A stretch of DNA of 64,000 nucleotides from JAHDCJ01 sp039028895. GTDB taxonomy: Bacteria; Bacteroidota; Bacteroidia; Chitinophagales; Saprospiraceae. Every line of letters starts with the position of its first letter. Positions within the stretch are counted from its first letter, which is position 1. Below are positions 9,140 to 17,560 of this stretch, one piece after another. Where the stretch lies: assembly GCA_039028895.1 (NCBI GenBank), contig JBCCHF010000006.1, positions 124,001 through 188,000 of the forward strand, read 5' to 3'. Below the pieces are notes generated by a model that searched no databases, was not told where the DNA came from, and worked only from the letters and a program-made list of their open reading frames with translations. A program made the position numbers and the translations under genes.

Positions 9140-10027
9140 TTAAACTTTATCCAAAACCAGTGCAATCAGCACAATCGGTAGATATAGGAATGATGAAAAC
9201 ATCAGCCCTAAAGCAGCTTTTCTTGTCATTTTTTTATACAACTCGAAGGCCTTCCAGGAAAACCAGGCTCCGGTTATTCCGACCACGATGGCTGAAATTA
9301 ACCCGGTAAAACCCAACCAATAGAGGAAAAGACTGACGGGTATCAATAATAAGCTGTAAACAACACATTGCATAGCGGACTGTTTGTCTCTCCCGCCGGT
9401 TGACGGCAGAAGAAAGTAACCCGCTTTTGCATAATCATCAAAAGCCAACCAGGCAATAGACCAAAAGTGAGGCATTTGCCACATAAACTGAATCCCAAAT
9501 AAAGCCAATGCTTCAGATCCTATTGTACCTGTGGCAGCTACCCATCCAATAAGTGGTGGGAGAGCTCCGGGAAAAGCACCTACCAAAACCGCAATATGCG
9601 AAACCCTTTTCATTGGGGTATATACAAATGCATAGCTCAGCATCGAAACTGCTCCTAGCATTGCGGCAAGTGGATTGAACATCGACAGCAAGATGATTCC
9701 TGCGACACTCATAAGTCCTGCAGCCATAACCGCTTCCGATACTTCCATTCTGCCAGTGGCCAATGGGCGGTTCATGGTTCTTGACATTAGCTTGTCAAGG
9801 TCTTTTTCCAGCACCTGGTTGAGCGCGTTAGATGCACCAGTTAACAAAAATCCTCCCAAAGACAGCATAAGAAGTCCCAACCAGCTGAAGCCTGTTGTGC
9901 CAGCAGCAAGCAGATACCCCATAGCAGCAGAAAATACAACGACAAGAGATAACCGGAATTTAACCAGTTGATAGTAGTCGCGTATTTTACTACCAGCAAT
10001 TGTCCTTTTTATTGAAGTGACTTTCAT
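9140..10027 (-). CDS. ctaB: Protoheme IX farnesyltransferase (heme o synthase)
   Basis: UbiA-family membrane prenyltransferase that makes heme o from heme b, needed for the heme a of the adjacent oxidase. It has about eight to nine membrane helices, the Asp-rich site NQVLEKDLDKLMSRTMNRP and the second loop YTPMKRVSHIAVLVGAFPGA. At 295 residues it has normal length. It lies 23 bases after coxA, inside the oxidase operon. Confidence 0.95.
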   Translation of the reverse strand: MKVTSIKRTIAGSKIRDYYQLVKFRLSLVVVFSAAMGYLLAAGTTGFSWLGLLMLSLGGFLLTGASNALNQVLEKDLDKLMSRTMNRPLATGRMEVSEAVMAAGLMSVAGIILLSMFNPLAAMLGAVSMLSYAFVYTPMKRVSHIAVLVGAFPGALPPLIGWVAATGTIGSEALALFGIQFMWQMPHFWSIAWLAFDDYAKAGYFLLPSTGGRDKQSAMQCVVYSLLLIPVSLFLYWLGFTGLISAIVVGITGAWFSWKAFELYKKMTRKAALGLMFSSFLYLPIVLIALVLDKV

Positions 10028-10050
10028 TATCAGTTAATTCAAATAAGTCT

Positions 10051-11895
10051 TTAGTGTTCTCCCAAATCTTTCTCACCATCTGCCAAAGGCTGGGTCTGAG
10101 GAATAAAATCAACACCTCCTTTACCATAATCATAAGCCCAACGATGAACATGTGGTACCTCACCCACCCAGTTGCCGTGGATACCCTCGATCGGAGATGT
10201 CCACTCAAGGGTGGTAGCACCATACGGGTTCATTTGAGTTTGTTTCTTTCCGTAGAAAGCACTGTAAAAGAAGTTGATGATAAACAATATCTGTAATCCA
10301 AATACCACCATTGCAGATACAGTAATAAACTCGTTGATTGGTCCAAAAGTATTGAACGCATCAAAGTTTGCAAAAGAGTAGTACCGCCTTGGGACACCCG
10401 CCATGCCGAGGTAGTGCATTGGCCAGAAAACTGAGTAAGCACCAATTAAGGTTCCCCAGAAGTGAATCTGCCCTAATGTTTCATTCATAAATCTGCCAAA
10501 CATTCTTGGGTACCAGTGATAAACCCCAGCAAACATACCAAAGAAGGCAGCAACACCCATTACAATATGGAAGTGTGCAACAACGAAATAGGTATCGTGA
10601 AGTGGAATATCAATTGCCGGGTTTCCTAGAAAAATACCAGTCAAACCTCCAGAAATAAAGAGCGACACAAAACCTATTGCAAACAACATTGCCGAGTTGT
10701 AACGGATATTTGCCCCGTATAAGGTTGCGATCCAGTTAAACACCTTAACAGCTGAAGGAACAGCAATAATCAGGGTGAACAATGCAAAAATGTTTGAAAT
10801 GAAAGGGTTAACACCAGCCATAAACATATGGTGCGCCCAAACGATAAAGGCAAGGAATGCAATCGCCAATATTGAAAATACCATAGCTTTGTAACCAAAG
10901 ATCGGTTTCCTGGCATGTATCGATAATACTTCGGATACTATACCAAAAGCGGGCACAATAATGATATATACTTCAGGGTGACCAAGGAACCAGAACAAGT
11001 GCTGGTACAAAATAGGACTACCACCTACACGCTCCAGGGCCTCACCTTGAATAAATATTTCTGCTAAAAAGAAACTTGTACCAAAACTACGGTCAAACAC
11101 AAGAAGGAAAATGGCTGATACAAGTACCGGGAATGATAACAGACCCAAAATTGCTGTTACCAGGAATGCCCATACAGTTAATGGCATACGCCACATGGTC
11201 ATCCCTTTGGTCCGCTGGTTGAGAACCGTTGTTATATAGTTCATACCACCAAGCAAAACCGAAACGACAAACAGGATCAGACTGACTCCCCATAAGGTCA
11301 TCCCTGCCCCGGAGCCCGACATTGCCTGCGGGACACCACTTAACGGCGGATAGGCTGTCCATCCCCCTGCAAAAGGACCGGTATTAAGGAATAAGGAGGC
11401 AAACATAACTGTACCTGCAAGGAAAAAGAACCAGTATGATAACATATTCAGGAATGGTGATGCCATATCCCTTGCTCCGATTTGAAGCGGAATAAGCAAA
11501 TTACTGAACGTACCACTAAGCCCGGCAGTAAGTACAAAGAAAACCAGGATGGTTCCGTGCATTGTTACAAGTGCATAATAGAAATCAGGATCAAGTGTAC
11601 CTATACCATCAGCGTTAAGTACGATCCATTTTCCTAAAAGAGGCTTGAGCCATGCCAAAGACTCTTCAGGGAATCCGAGTTGGAACCTGAATACCAGAGA
11701 CATGAATGCACCAATTACCGCCCAAAAAATACCTGTAATCAGGAATTGTTTGGCGATGGTTTTATGATCCATGCTAAACAGGTAGGTTGAGAAAAAATTA
11801 GACTGGTGTTTATCACCGTGATGATCATCAAAAGGATCAACTACGTTTAACCTTGGATCCAGTTCTACATGATTGGCCGTTTCTACGTTTGCCAT
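10051..11895 (-). CDS. coxA: Cytochrome c oxidase subunit I
   Basis: Catalytic subunit (614 residues) carrying heme a, heme a3 and CuB. It shows the crosslinked His-Tyr motif GHPEVYIIIVPAFG, the CuB histidines in WAHHMF, the K-channel stretch GYKAMVFS and the heme ligands in HDTYFVVAHFHIVMG. This is an A-type (aa3) oxidase. The N-terminus carries a His/Asp-rich stretch (DPFDDHHGDKH) before the first helix, and the C-terminus is soluble. It lies 54 bases after coxB. Confidence 0.97.
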   Translation of the reverse strand: MANVETANHVELDPRLNVVDPFDDHHGDKHQSNFFSTYLFSMDHKTIAKQFLITGIFWAVIGAFMSLVFRFQLGFPEESLAWLKPLLGKWIVLNADGIGTLDPDFYYALVTMHGTILVFFVLTAGLSGTFSNLLIPLQIGARDMASPFLNMLSYWFFFLAGTVMFASLFLNTGPFAGGWTAYPPLSGVPQAMSGSGAGMTLWGVSLILFVVSVLLGGMNYITTVLNQRTKGMTMWRMPLTVWAFLVTAILGLLSFPVLVSAIFLLVFDRSFGTSFFLAEIFIQGEALERVGGSPILYQHLFWFLGHPEVYIIIVPAFGIVSEVLSIHARKPIFGYKAMVFSILAIAFLAFIVWAHHMFMAGVNPFISNIFALFTLIIAVPSAVKVFNWIATLYGANIRYNSAMLFAIGFVSLFISGGLTGIFLGNPAIDIPLHDTYFVVAHFHIVMGVAAFFGMFAGVYHWYPRMFGRFMNETLGQIHFWGTLIGAYSVFWPMHYLGMAGVPRRYYSFANFDAFNTFGPINEFITVSAMVVFGLQILFIINFFYSAFYGKKQTQMNPYGATTLEWTSPIEGIHGNWVGEVPHVHRWAYDYGKGGVDFIPQTQPLADGEKDLGEH

Positions 11896-11949
11896 ATGAT
11901 TTGTGTTTACCTGAAAAAATTAATTTATCAAGCGTAGTTTAGATGTCTA

Positions 11950-13119
11950 TTAGTTTAGGGTTAATGAACCCTCAGTTTCTTCTTCAGTTTCAGTTTCGGT
12001 TTCTGGAGTAGTATCTTCTTCAGAGATATTCTCTTCTTTGTAAGGGTCAACATCTGTCCCCTTGATGCTATCATCATAGAAGGAGCGCTTCCAGTTGAAC
12101 CATTGGTCAAATTCCTCTTGGGAAACAACCTTTACGATTTTTCTCATACTGAAATGACCATTACCACAAAGCTCAGCGCAAGCTAATTCGTATTCGAATT
12201 CTTCCCAGCGCTCATTTTTATTGTCTGGATCTTCTGGATCAGCGGGCACCTGCCATTCAGGATAAGTGGACAATCTTTCCCGGTATTCTTCAGTTGTTGT
12301 AGTCGGTGTGAATACAAAATAAGTCGGCATACCAGGTACCGCATCCATTTTCACACGGAAATGAGGCAGATAGAAGTTGTGCAATACATCACGGCCGATA
12401 ATCCTGATCCTGATGGTTTTACCTTTTGGCAGCATCAAGGTATCAGAAATGAAATCATCATGATTTTTCTTATCTGTCCAAACCTGCCCTACTTCGTTAT
12501 AACCAGGTTTAATTTGACGGAAGTCACGCTCTCCGAGCATATAATCCTTGCCAGGATATCTGAGTAACCAGGCAAACTGAAACCCTGTGGCTTCAATTTC
12601 AATATAGTCTTCTCCAGGAACTGATCCTTCAGGAATATCAGCCATTGCTTTGTTCCATGCATTAAGACCACTGATCACCAGGAATGCCATAACGATTGAG
12701 GGAACAACCATCCAGATGATCTCCAGCTTATTGTCATGAGGCAAATATTTGGCTTTTTGTCCTTGTCGTCCACGGTATTTATGGCCGTACCAGAAAAGCA
12801 GTACGTGCGTAATAAAAAATACAATACCGGTAATGATCATGGTAACATTGAACATGTTATCCAGCCAAGAACCGTGTTCAGAAGCAGAATAATGCGGTGC
12901 GAAACCGAACATTCTGGTTTTATAGGAATAAAATGAAGCAACAACAAAAACCAAAAATCCAACACAGAATATCAAGCCGAAGCGTGCATTCCAGTCATTG
13001 CGGCGCAGTTGTGTTTCTTCCTCTCCTCTGATCCTCGATGCCAGTTCGTTAATCCGGCCAATTTGAACCAGGATGATGGCAACCAAAATAATACTTAATG
13101 TGATCAGTAATCCTCCCAT
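11950..13119 (-). CDS. coxB: Cytochrome c oxidase subunit II with acidic tail
   Basis: Subunit with the CuA centre that takes electrons into subunit I. The cupredoxin domain has the CuA ligands CAELCGNGHFSM and the upstream His in DVLHNFYLPHF. At 389 residues it is long: about four hydrophobic segments precede the cupredoxin domain (near residues 2-20, 46-64, 90-112 and 133-153) instead of the usual two. The C-terminal 30 residues are very acidic (ETETETEEETEG). It follows actF by 79 bases. Confidence 0.95.
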   Translation of the reverse strand: MGGLLITLSIILVAIILVQIGRINELASRIRGEEETQLRRNDWNARFGLIFCVGFLVFVVASFYSYKTRMFGFAPHYSASEHGSWLDNMFNVTMIITGIVFFITHVLLFWYGHKYRGRQGQKAKYLPHDNKLEIIWMVVPSIVMAFLVISGLNAWNKAMADIPEGSVPGEDYIEIEATGFQFAWLLRYPGKDYMLGERDFRQIKPGYNEVGQVWTDKKNHDDFISDTLMLPKGKTIRIRIIGRDVLHNFYLPHFRVKMDAVPGMPTYFVFTPTTTTEEYRERLSTYPEWQVPADPEDPDNKNERWEEFEYELACAELCGNGHFSMRKIVKVVSQEEFDQWFNWKRSFYDDSIKGTDVDPYKEENISEEDTTPETETETEEETEGSLTLN

Positions 13120-13198
13120 TTTAAACAGGGTTTGATTGAATTATTTAAAAAGATTCGTTAAGACGTTTTTCGAATGTTTTATTCTTCAATAAAAAACT

Positions 13199-14611
13199 CT
13201 AATGATGGCCACTACCATCATAAAACCCCGTATGGTGATGCAGACTCTCCTGCAAATACGGGTCATTGACAGGGGTCAAAGCTGCCCTGCTTAGTGCTGT
13301 AAAGAATACTATCAGCCATAAGCCAAGGAAGCCGATCATCATACCAAAGTCAACAAACCCTGGTATTTGGAATCCTGTCGGTATTTTAGCTTTTGAATGT
13401 CCGCCATATCCATCTCCATGAGAGGCATCAGCATGTGCTGTATCTCCATGGTCGTCATCTGAATGTGCTTCACCAGAGTGATCGCCTTTGGAATGGTCGT
13501 TAAGGTGTGTAGTTGATTCCCCATGATCTCCACTATGGTCGTCGTGACTATGCGAGAGGTGGGTTTGTGTTTCCCAGACACCCGGTTTAATCATTAGGAA
13601 ATAATCCATCCAGTGACCAAGAAAAACGAAAACTGCTACAAAGATTAATGTTCCCCATTTACGCTTTGTGGAGTTTCTCATTAGAACAAGAAATGGTAGC
13701 ACAAAGTTTAAAACAAGGTTAGCGCCAAACAGGAAAGGATACTTGTTTATTCGAGTTTGGAAGTAAACAGTTTCTTCCCCTACGTTTGCATACCAGATGA
13801 GCATGTATTGAGAAAACCATAAATAGGCCCAAAAAACACTGAATCCGAACATAAATTTCCCCAAATCGTGGAAATGTTCATCCGTAACATTTTGAAAATA
13901 TCCTTGCGTTTTTAAAAACATGAGTAGAAGAATACTCAATGCAATTGCAGCTACAAACCAACTGGCAAGACAATACCAGCCATATAGTGTACTATACCAG
14001 TGTGCATCTACAGACATTTGCCATACAAAAATCATCAGGATGGCAGAAACACCACCAATAGGCAAAAAGAAAGCAGACAATAATTTTGTTTTTCGGTAAG
14101 TTCCCAACCCTCCTTCAGTATCCTCAGCAAGTGACCAACGTCGGTAGAGAAATGCGGTAACTGTCCAATATGCGCCGAAAAGGATAGCGCCTCCGATGTA
14201 CCATTTCAGGTTAAGGAAAGCAGCCTTTCCGGCCATGATTTCATCATATTTCGGAGAGTTTGGATCAAATGCTTCCGCATCGGTCCAATGATAAAGATGA
14301 TGCCAACCCAAAGCAGCACCAAGACCAACGATAAGCATCAATACGACTCCGACCGGGATAAACATGATAGCAGCTTCCCACATTCTTTTGAAAGTAGTTT
14401 GCCAACCTGAATAGGCCAAAGACTTTGCGCAAAGCAAAAACAGCAACATAAAACTGATACCCAGGAAAAAGATCGAATTGTGTAACACATTCGACCATAT
14501 CCGTGCTCCTGAAGAATCACCTGTCAAGCCAATTACGAGCGAGATTAGCCCAATGGCAACCATAGCCAGCGTGTATGTTCGCAGTTTACCGGTAAAGGTG
14601 AATTGGTTCAT
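13199..14611 (-). CDS. actF: Alternative complex III subunit ActF, with His-rich loop
   Basis: Membrane subunit (470 residues, about ten helices) of the quinol:cytochrome c oxidoreductase, related to the NrfD-like ActC family. Between the ninth and tenth helices, residues 351-408 (13388-13561) are a low-complexity loop with 13 His and many Asp, Ser and Gly residues; the C-terminus also ends HHHTGFYDGSGHH. Such loops can bind divalent metals, but that is inference. It follows actE by 54 bases. Confidence 0.93.
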   Translation of the reverse strand: MNQFTFTGKLRTYTLAMVAIGLISLVIGLTGDSSGARIWSNVLHNSIFFLGISFMLLFLLCAKSLAYSGWQTTFKRMWEAAIMFIPVGVVLMLIVGLGAALGWHHLYHWTDAEAFDPNSPKYDEIMAGKAAFLNLKWYIGGAILFGAYWTVTAFLYRRWSLAEDTEGGLGTYRKTKLLSAFFLPIGGVSAILMIFVWQMSVDAHWYSTLYGWYCLASWFVAAIALSILLLMFLKTQGYFQNVTDEHFHDLGKFMFGFSVFWAYLWFSQYMLIWYANVGEETVYFQTRINKYPFLFGANLVLNFVLPFLVLMRNSTKRKWGTLIFVAVFVFLGHWMDYFLMIKPGVWETQTHLSHSHDDHSGDHGESTTHLNDHSKGDHSGEAHSDDDHGDTAHADASHGDGYGGHSKAKIPTGFQIPGFVDFGMMIGFLGLWLIVFFTALSRAALTPVNDPYLQESLHHHTGFYDGSGHH

Positions 14612-14665
14612 GTTATTTTATTTTTTTCCGCAAAAATTAAAATCGTGCGGTTTATCGAGTTTATT

Positions 14666-15490
14666 TTAATTATGTTCTCCTCCAGAATGATCTTCACCAT
14701 GCTCTCCATCGTCACTTGTCTCTTCATTCTCTTCGGCATTTTCTGCAAGTGCATCAGTTTCTTCTGTTTCTTCAGAAGCTTCAACGATGTACTCAACACC
14801 TGCCTCTTTGGCCTGTAAAGACCTGATGTAGTGGATGACCTGCCAGCGCTCCTCATAAGACAATTTATCAGTATAACCACCCATAACGTTCTTTCCATAA
14901 ATCAAAGCATGGTAAAAACGACCTTCAGAAGCTGCTGTAAACTCTTCGTTAATCAGGTTGGCTGGCTGAGCAGGATAGACACCACCGTCTTCACGCACGA
15001 TGTAGCCATTTCCGTCAGCTTTATCACCATGACAAATTCCACAATAGATATTGTATAGGTCTTTTCCTTTAGCAACGCCAGCTGCTGTGATAGGAAAAGG
15101 ATTAGTGGTGATTTCTTCCGATGCCCGGGTACGTTCTTCCTCAGTATTTTCATAATAATAAGGTACAAATCCATTCACCGGCTTGCCTTCGAGAAAGGCA
15201 GCTTTTGCCTCCATTGCCTCGGCACTAACGGCAGTACTTAGACCTGCATAACCCCTTGGGATAGTTCCTTCAACCGGCTTAAGCGGATTGAGGTAATATG
15301 ACATCAGTGAGTCCTTTGTTTCCCATGTGTTAAATGAGTAGTACTGAACATGGTTGGCTTCATAAGAAATTGAGTGCGCCATGTCAGGCATATATTCATG
15401 CCCTGGGTTGTTCCCTTTTGAAGGACTACAACTTTGGAAAACAATAGTTCCCAAAATTGCAAAAGCCAAACAGTAGGTTAATTTTCTCAT
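14666..15490 (-). CDS. actE: Alternative complex III subunit ActE, monoheme cytochrome c lipoprotein
   Basis: A 274-residue lipoprotein (signal peptide with lipobox FQSC) with one heme-binding site, YCGICHGD, and a likely axial Met in KNVMGGY. In known complexes this subunit passes electrons to the oxidase or a soluble carrier. The last 40 residues are strongly acidic and end with several histidines (GEHGEDHSGGEHN), resembling the loop in ActF and the tail of CoxB. It lies 33 bases after actD. Confidence 0.94.
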   Translation of the reverse strand: MRKLTYCLAFAILGTIVFQSCSPSKGNNPGHEYMPDMAHSISYEANHVQYYSFNTWETKDSLMSYYLNPLKPVEGTIPRGYAGLSTAVSAEAMEAKAAFLEGKPVNGFVPYYYENTEEERTRASEEITTNPFPITAAGVAKGKDLYNIYCGICHGDKADGNGYIVREDGGVYPAQPANLINEEFTAASEGRFYHALIYGKNVMGGYTDKLSYEERWQVIHYIRSLQAKEAGVEYIVEASEETEETDALAENAEENEETSDDGEHGEDHSGGEHN

Positions 15491-15523
15491 TATACTTTTC
15501 CTGCTTAGGATGATTTAAAGCAA

Positions 15524-16051
15524 TTAAATTGTTTTTGTGTGAACCTCAGAAGCCTTTGTTTCATCAAAGAAACTTCTATGCCTTGCAACTTCCTCGTCTG
15601 ACATGCCATTGGTGTTAAAGGCAAGGCAGAATTTGTCATCAGTAATCCTGTCATGTAGAACCGGATTATCAATACCAGGCCCCATACCACAAATAACATA
15701 GAAGACCGTTACCATTCCCACAGATGCAAAGAGTACGGTTAACTCAAAAGTAATCGGGATAAATGCCGGTACTGACCAGTATGGCTTACCACCAAAAATA
15801 ATCGGCCAGTCGCGTGTAAATACCCAGGTCATAAAACCAAAGGCTGTTAAAGTACCAAGGGCACCAAAGATGAACCCAGTGATGTGGAGTCTTGACTCAC
15901 TCAACCCCATGGCAGCATCCAATCCGTGAACCGGGAATGGTGTAAAGACATCCATAATGTCTAAACCGTCATGGCGGGCAGTTTCAACAGCTTTTATTAA
16001 CTCTGTTTCGTCGTTGTACAATCCGAACAAAACATCTTTAGTATTACTCAT
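15524..16051 (-). CDS. actD: Alternative complex III subunit ActD (DUF3341)
   Basis: A 175-residue DUF3341 protein: an N-terminal cytoplasmic domain beginning KDVLFGLYNDETELIKAVE, two membrane helices (about residues 55-75 and 97-118) and a short C-terminal part. No cofactor motif is present, as expected for this structural subunit. It lies between actC and actE with gaps of 48 and 33 bases. Confidence 0.93.
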   Translation of the reverse strand: MSNTKDVLFGLYNDETELIKAVETARHDGLDIMDVFTPFPVHGLDAAMGLSESRLHITGFIFGALGTLTAFGFMTWVFTRDWPIIFGGKPYWSVPAFIPITFELTVLFASVGMVTVFYVICGMGPGIDNPVLHDRITDDKFCLAFNTNGMSDEEVARHRSFFDETKASEVHTKTI

Positions 16052-16099
16052 AACAGTTGATTGTTATTAAAGCGTCAGGATAATTCCTGTGATTTTATT

Positions 16100-17512
16100 T
16101 TAATGTGCAGCGGCTTTTTCCGTAAGATGCCTTTCTGCATTTTCTTTCTTATACTGGTCACCTGAGAACTTCAGGATATGTTTGATCTCTGCAATAGCCA
16201 CTACCGGAGCAAGACGTGTAAATAGCAAGAAAGCAGTGAAGAAAAAGCCAAAAGTAAACAGGTAAACACCTACCTCAACCCATGTAGGAGTATAGTAACT
16301 CCAGCTTGATGGGAGATAGTCACGAGCAAGTGTAGTCGCAATAATTACGAATCGTTCAAACCACATCCCGATATTCACAACGATCGACAAGACGAAAGTC
16401 CAGGTAATCGAGCGACGGATTGATTTAACCCAGAAGAACTGAGGAGAGATTACGTTACAGGTCATCATCGCGAAATAAGACCACCAATATGGTCCTAAAG
16501 CTCTGTTGTAGAAAGCAAACTGCTCATAGATATAACCTGAGTACCAAGCCACAAACAACTCTGTCAGATAGGCACATCCTACGATGGAACCTGTCAAGAG
16601 TATGAATTTGTTCATATTTTCGATGTGATAGACCGTAATATATTCCTCGAGATTGAGCACTTTACGGGCAATCAGCATCAGCGTTAAAACCATGGCAAAT
16701 CCGGAGAAAATCGCACCTGCAACAAAGTAAGGTGGAAAAATTGTGGTATGCCATCCGGGTATTACTGAAGTTGCGAAGTCGAAACTTACAATGGTGTGTA
16801 CAGAAAGTACAAGTGGCGTCGCCAAACCAGCAAGAACTAGAGACAATGACTCCCAACGTTGCCAATGCTTGGCAGAACCTGTCCAGCCAAATGCAAAGAA
16901 AGCGTAAATGCGCTTGCGCAAACCTTTGGCGCGGTCACGGATCGTAGCAAAATCCGGAACAAGTCCGGTATACCAGAACAGCAATGAAACGGTAAAGTAA
17001 GTGGAGATTGCGAAAACGTCCCAAAGTAGTGGCGAGTTAAAGTTTACCCATAATGGTCCCCTTGTATTTGGGTATGGGAAAATGAAAAACGCCAACCAGA
17101 GTCGTCCCATGTGGATTCCGGGGAATAAACCTGCGCAAATAACGGCGAAAATCGTCATAGCCTCTGCTGCTCTATTTACCCCTGTACGCCAGCGTTGACG
17201 GAAGATCAGCAAGATCGCAGAGATCAATGTTCCAGCGTGACCGATACCGATCCACCAAACAAAGTTGGTAATATCCCAGCCCCAACCAATTGTGCGGTTA
17301 AGGTTCCAGGTGCCGATGCCGAACCAAATGGTGATGATCAGACATGCTGCCCCAAAGGTCAGCACACCAAGAGAAACCATCAGACCAATGACCCATGCTG
17401 CCGAAGGTGCTCTTTCTGTAGGCGCGCAAATATCCTCAGTAATTTGATGATAGGTTTTTTCCCCGTCAACAAGAGGTGTTCGTACCCCAGAAACATAAAT
17501 ACCGTGACCCAT
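16100..17512 (-). CDS. actC: Alternative complex III subunit ActC (NrfD-like quinol-binding)
   Basis: Polytopic membrane protein of 470 residues with about ten helices. The NrfD/PsrC-type signature is NFVWWIGIGHAGTLISAILL, and a conserved acid/His site appears near FPGIHMGRLWLAF. In solved complexes this subunit houses the quinol site facing the iron-sulfur subunit ActB. It lies 48 bases after actB. Confidence 0.95.
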   Translation of the reverse strand: MGHGIYVSGVRTPLVDGEKTYHQITEDICAPTERAPSAAWVIGLMVSLGVLTFGAACLIITIWFGIGTWNLNRTIGWGWDITNFVWWIGIGHAGTLISAILLIFRQRWRTGVNRAAEAMTIFAVICAGLFPGIHMGRLWLAFFIFPYPNTRGPLWVNFNSPLLWDVFAISTYFTVSLLFWYTGLVPDFATIRDRAKGLRKRIYAFFAFGWTGSAKHWQRWESLSLVLAGLATPLVLSVHTIVSFDFATSVIPGWHTTIFPPYFVAGAIFSGFAMVLTLMLIARKVLNLEEYITVYHIENMNKFILLTGSIVGCAYLTELFVAWYSGYIYEQFAFYNRALGPYWWSYFAMMTCNVISPQFFWVKSIRRSITWTFVLSIVVNIGMWFERFVIIATTLARDYLPSSWSYYTPTWVEVGVYLFTFGFFFTAFLLFTRLAPVVAIAEIKHILKFSGDQYKKENAERHLTEKAAAH

Positions 17513-17560
17513 GATTCGTATATCTAGTTTAAAAGTTTTTTAATTCTCAAATTTTGATTG

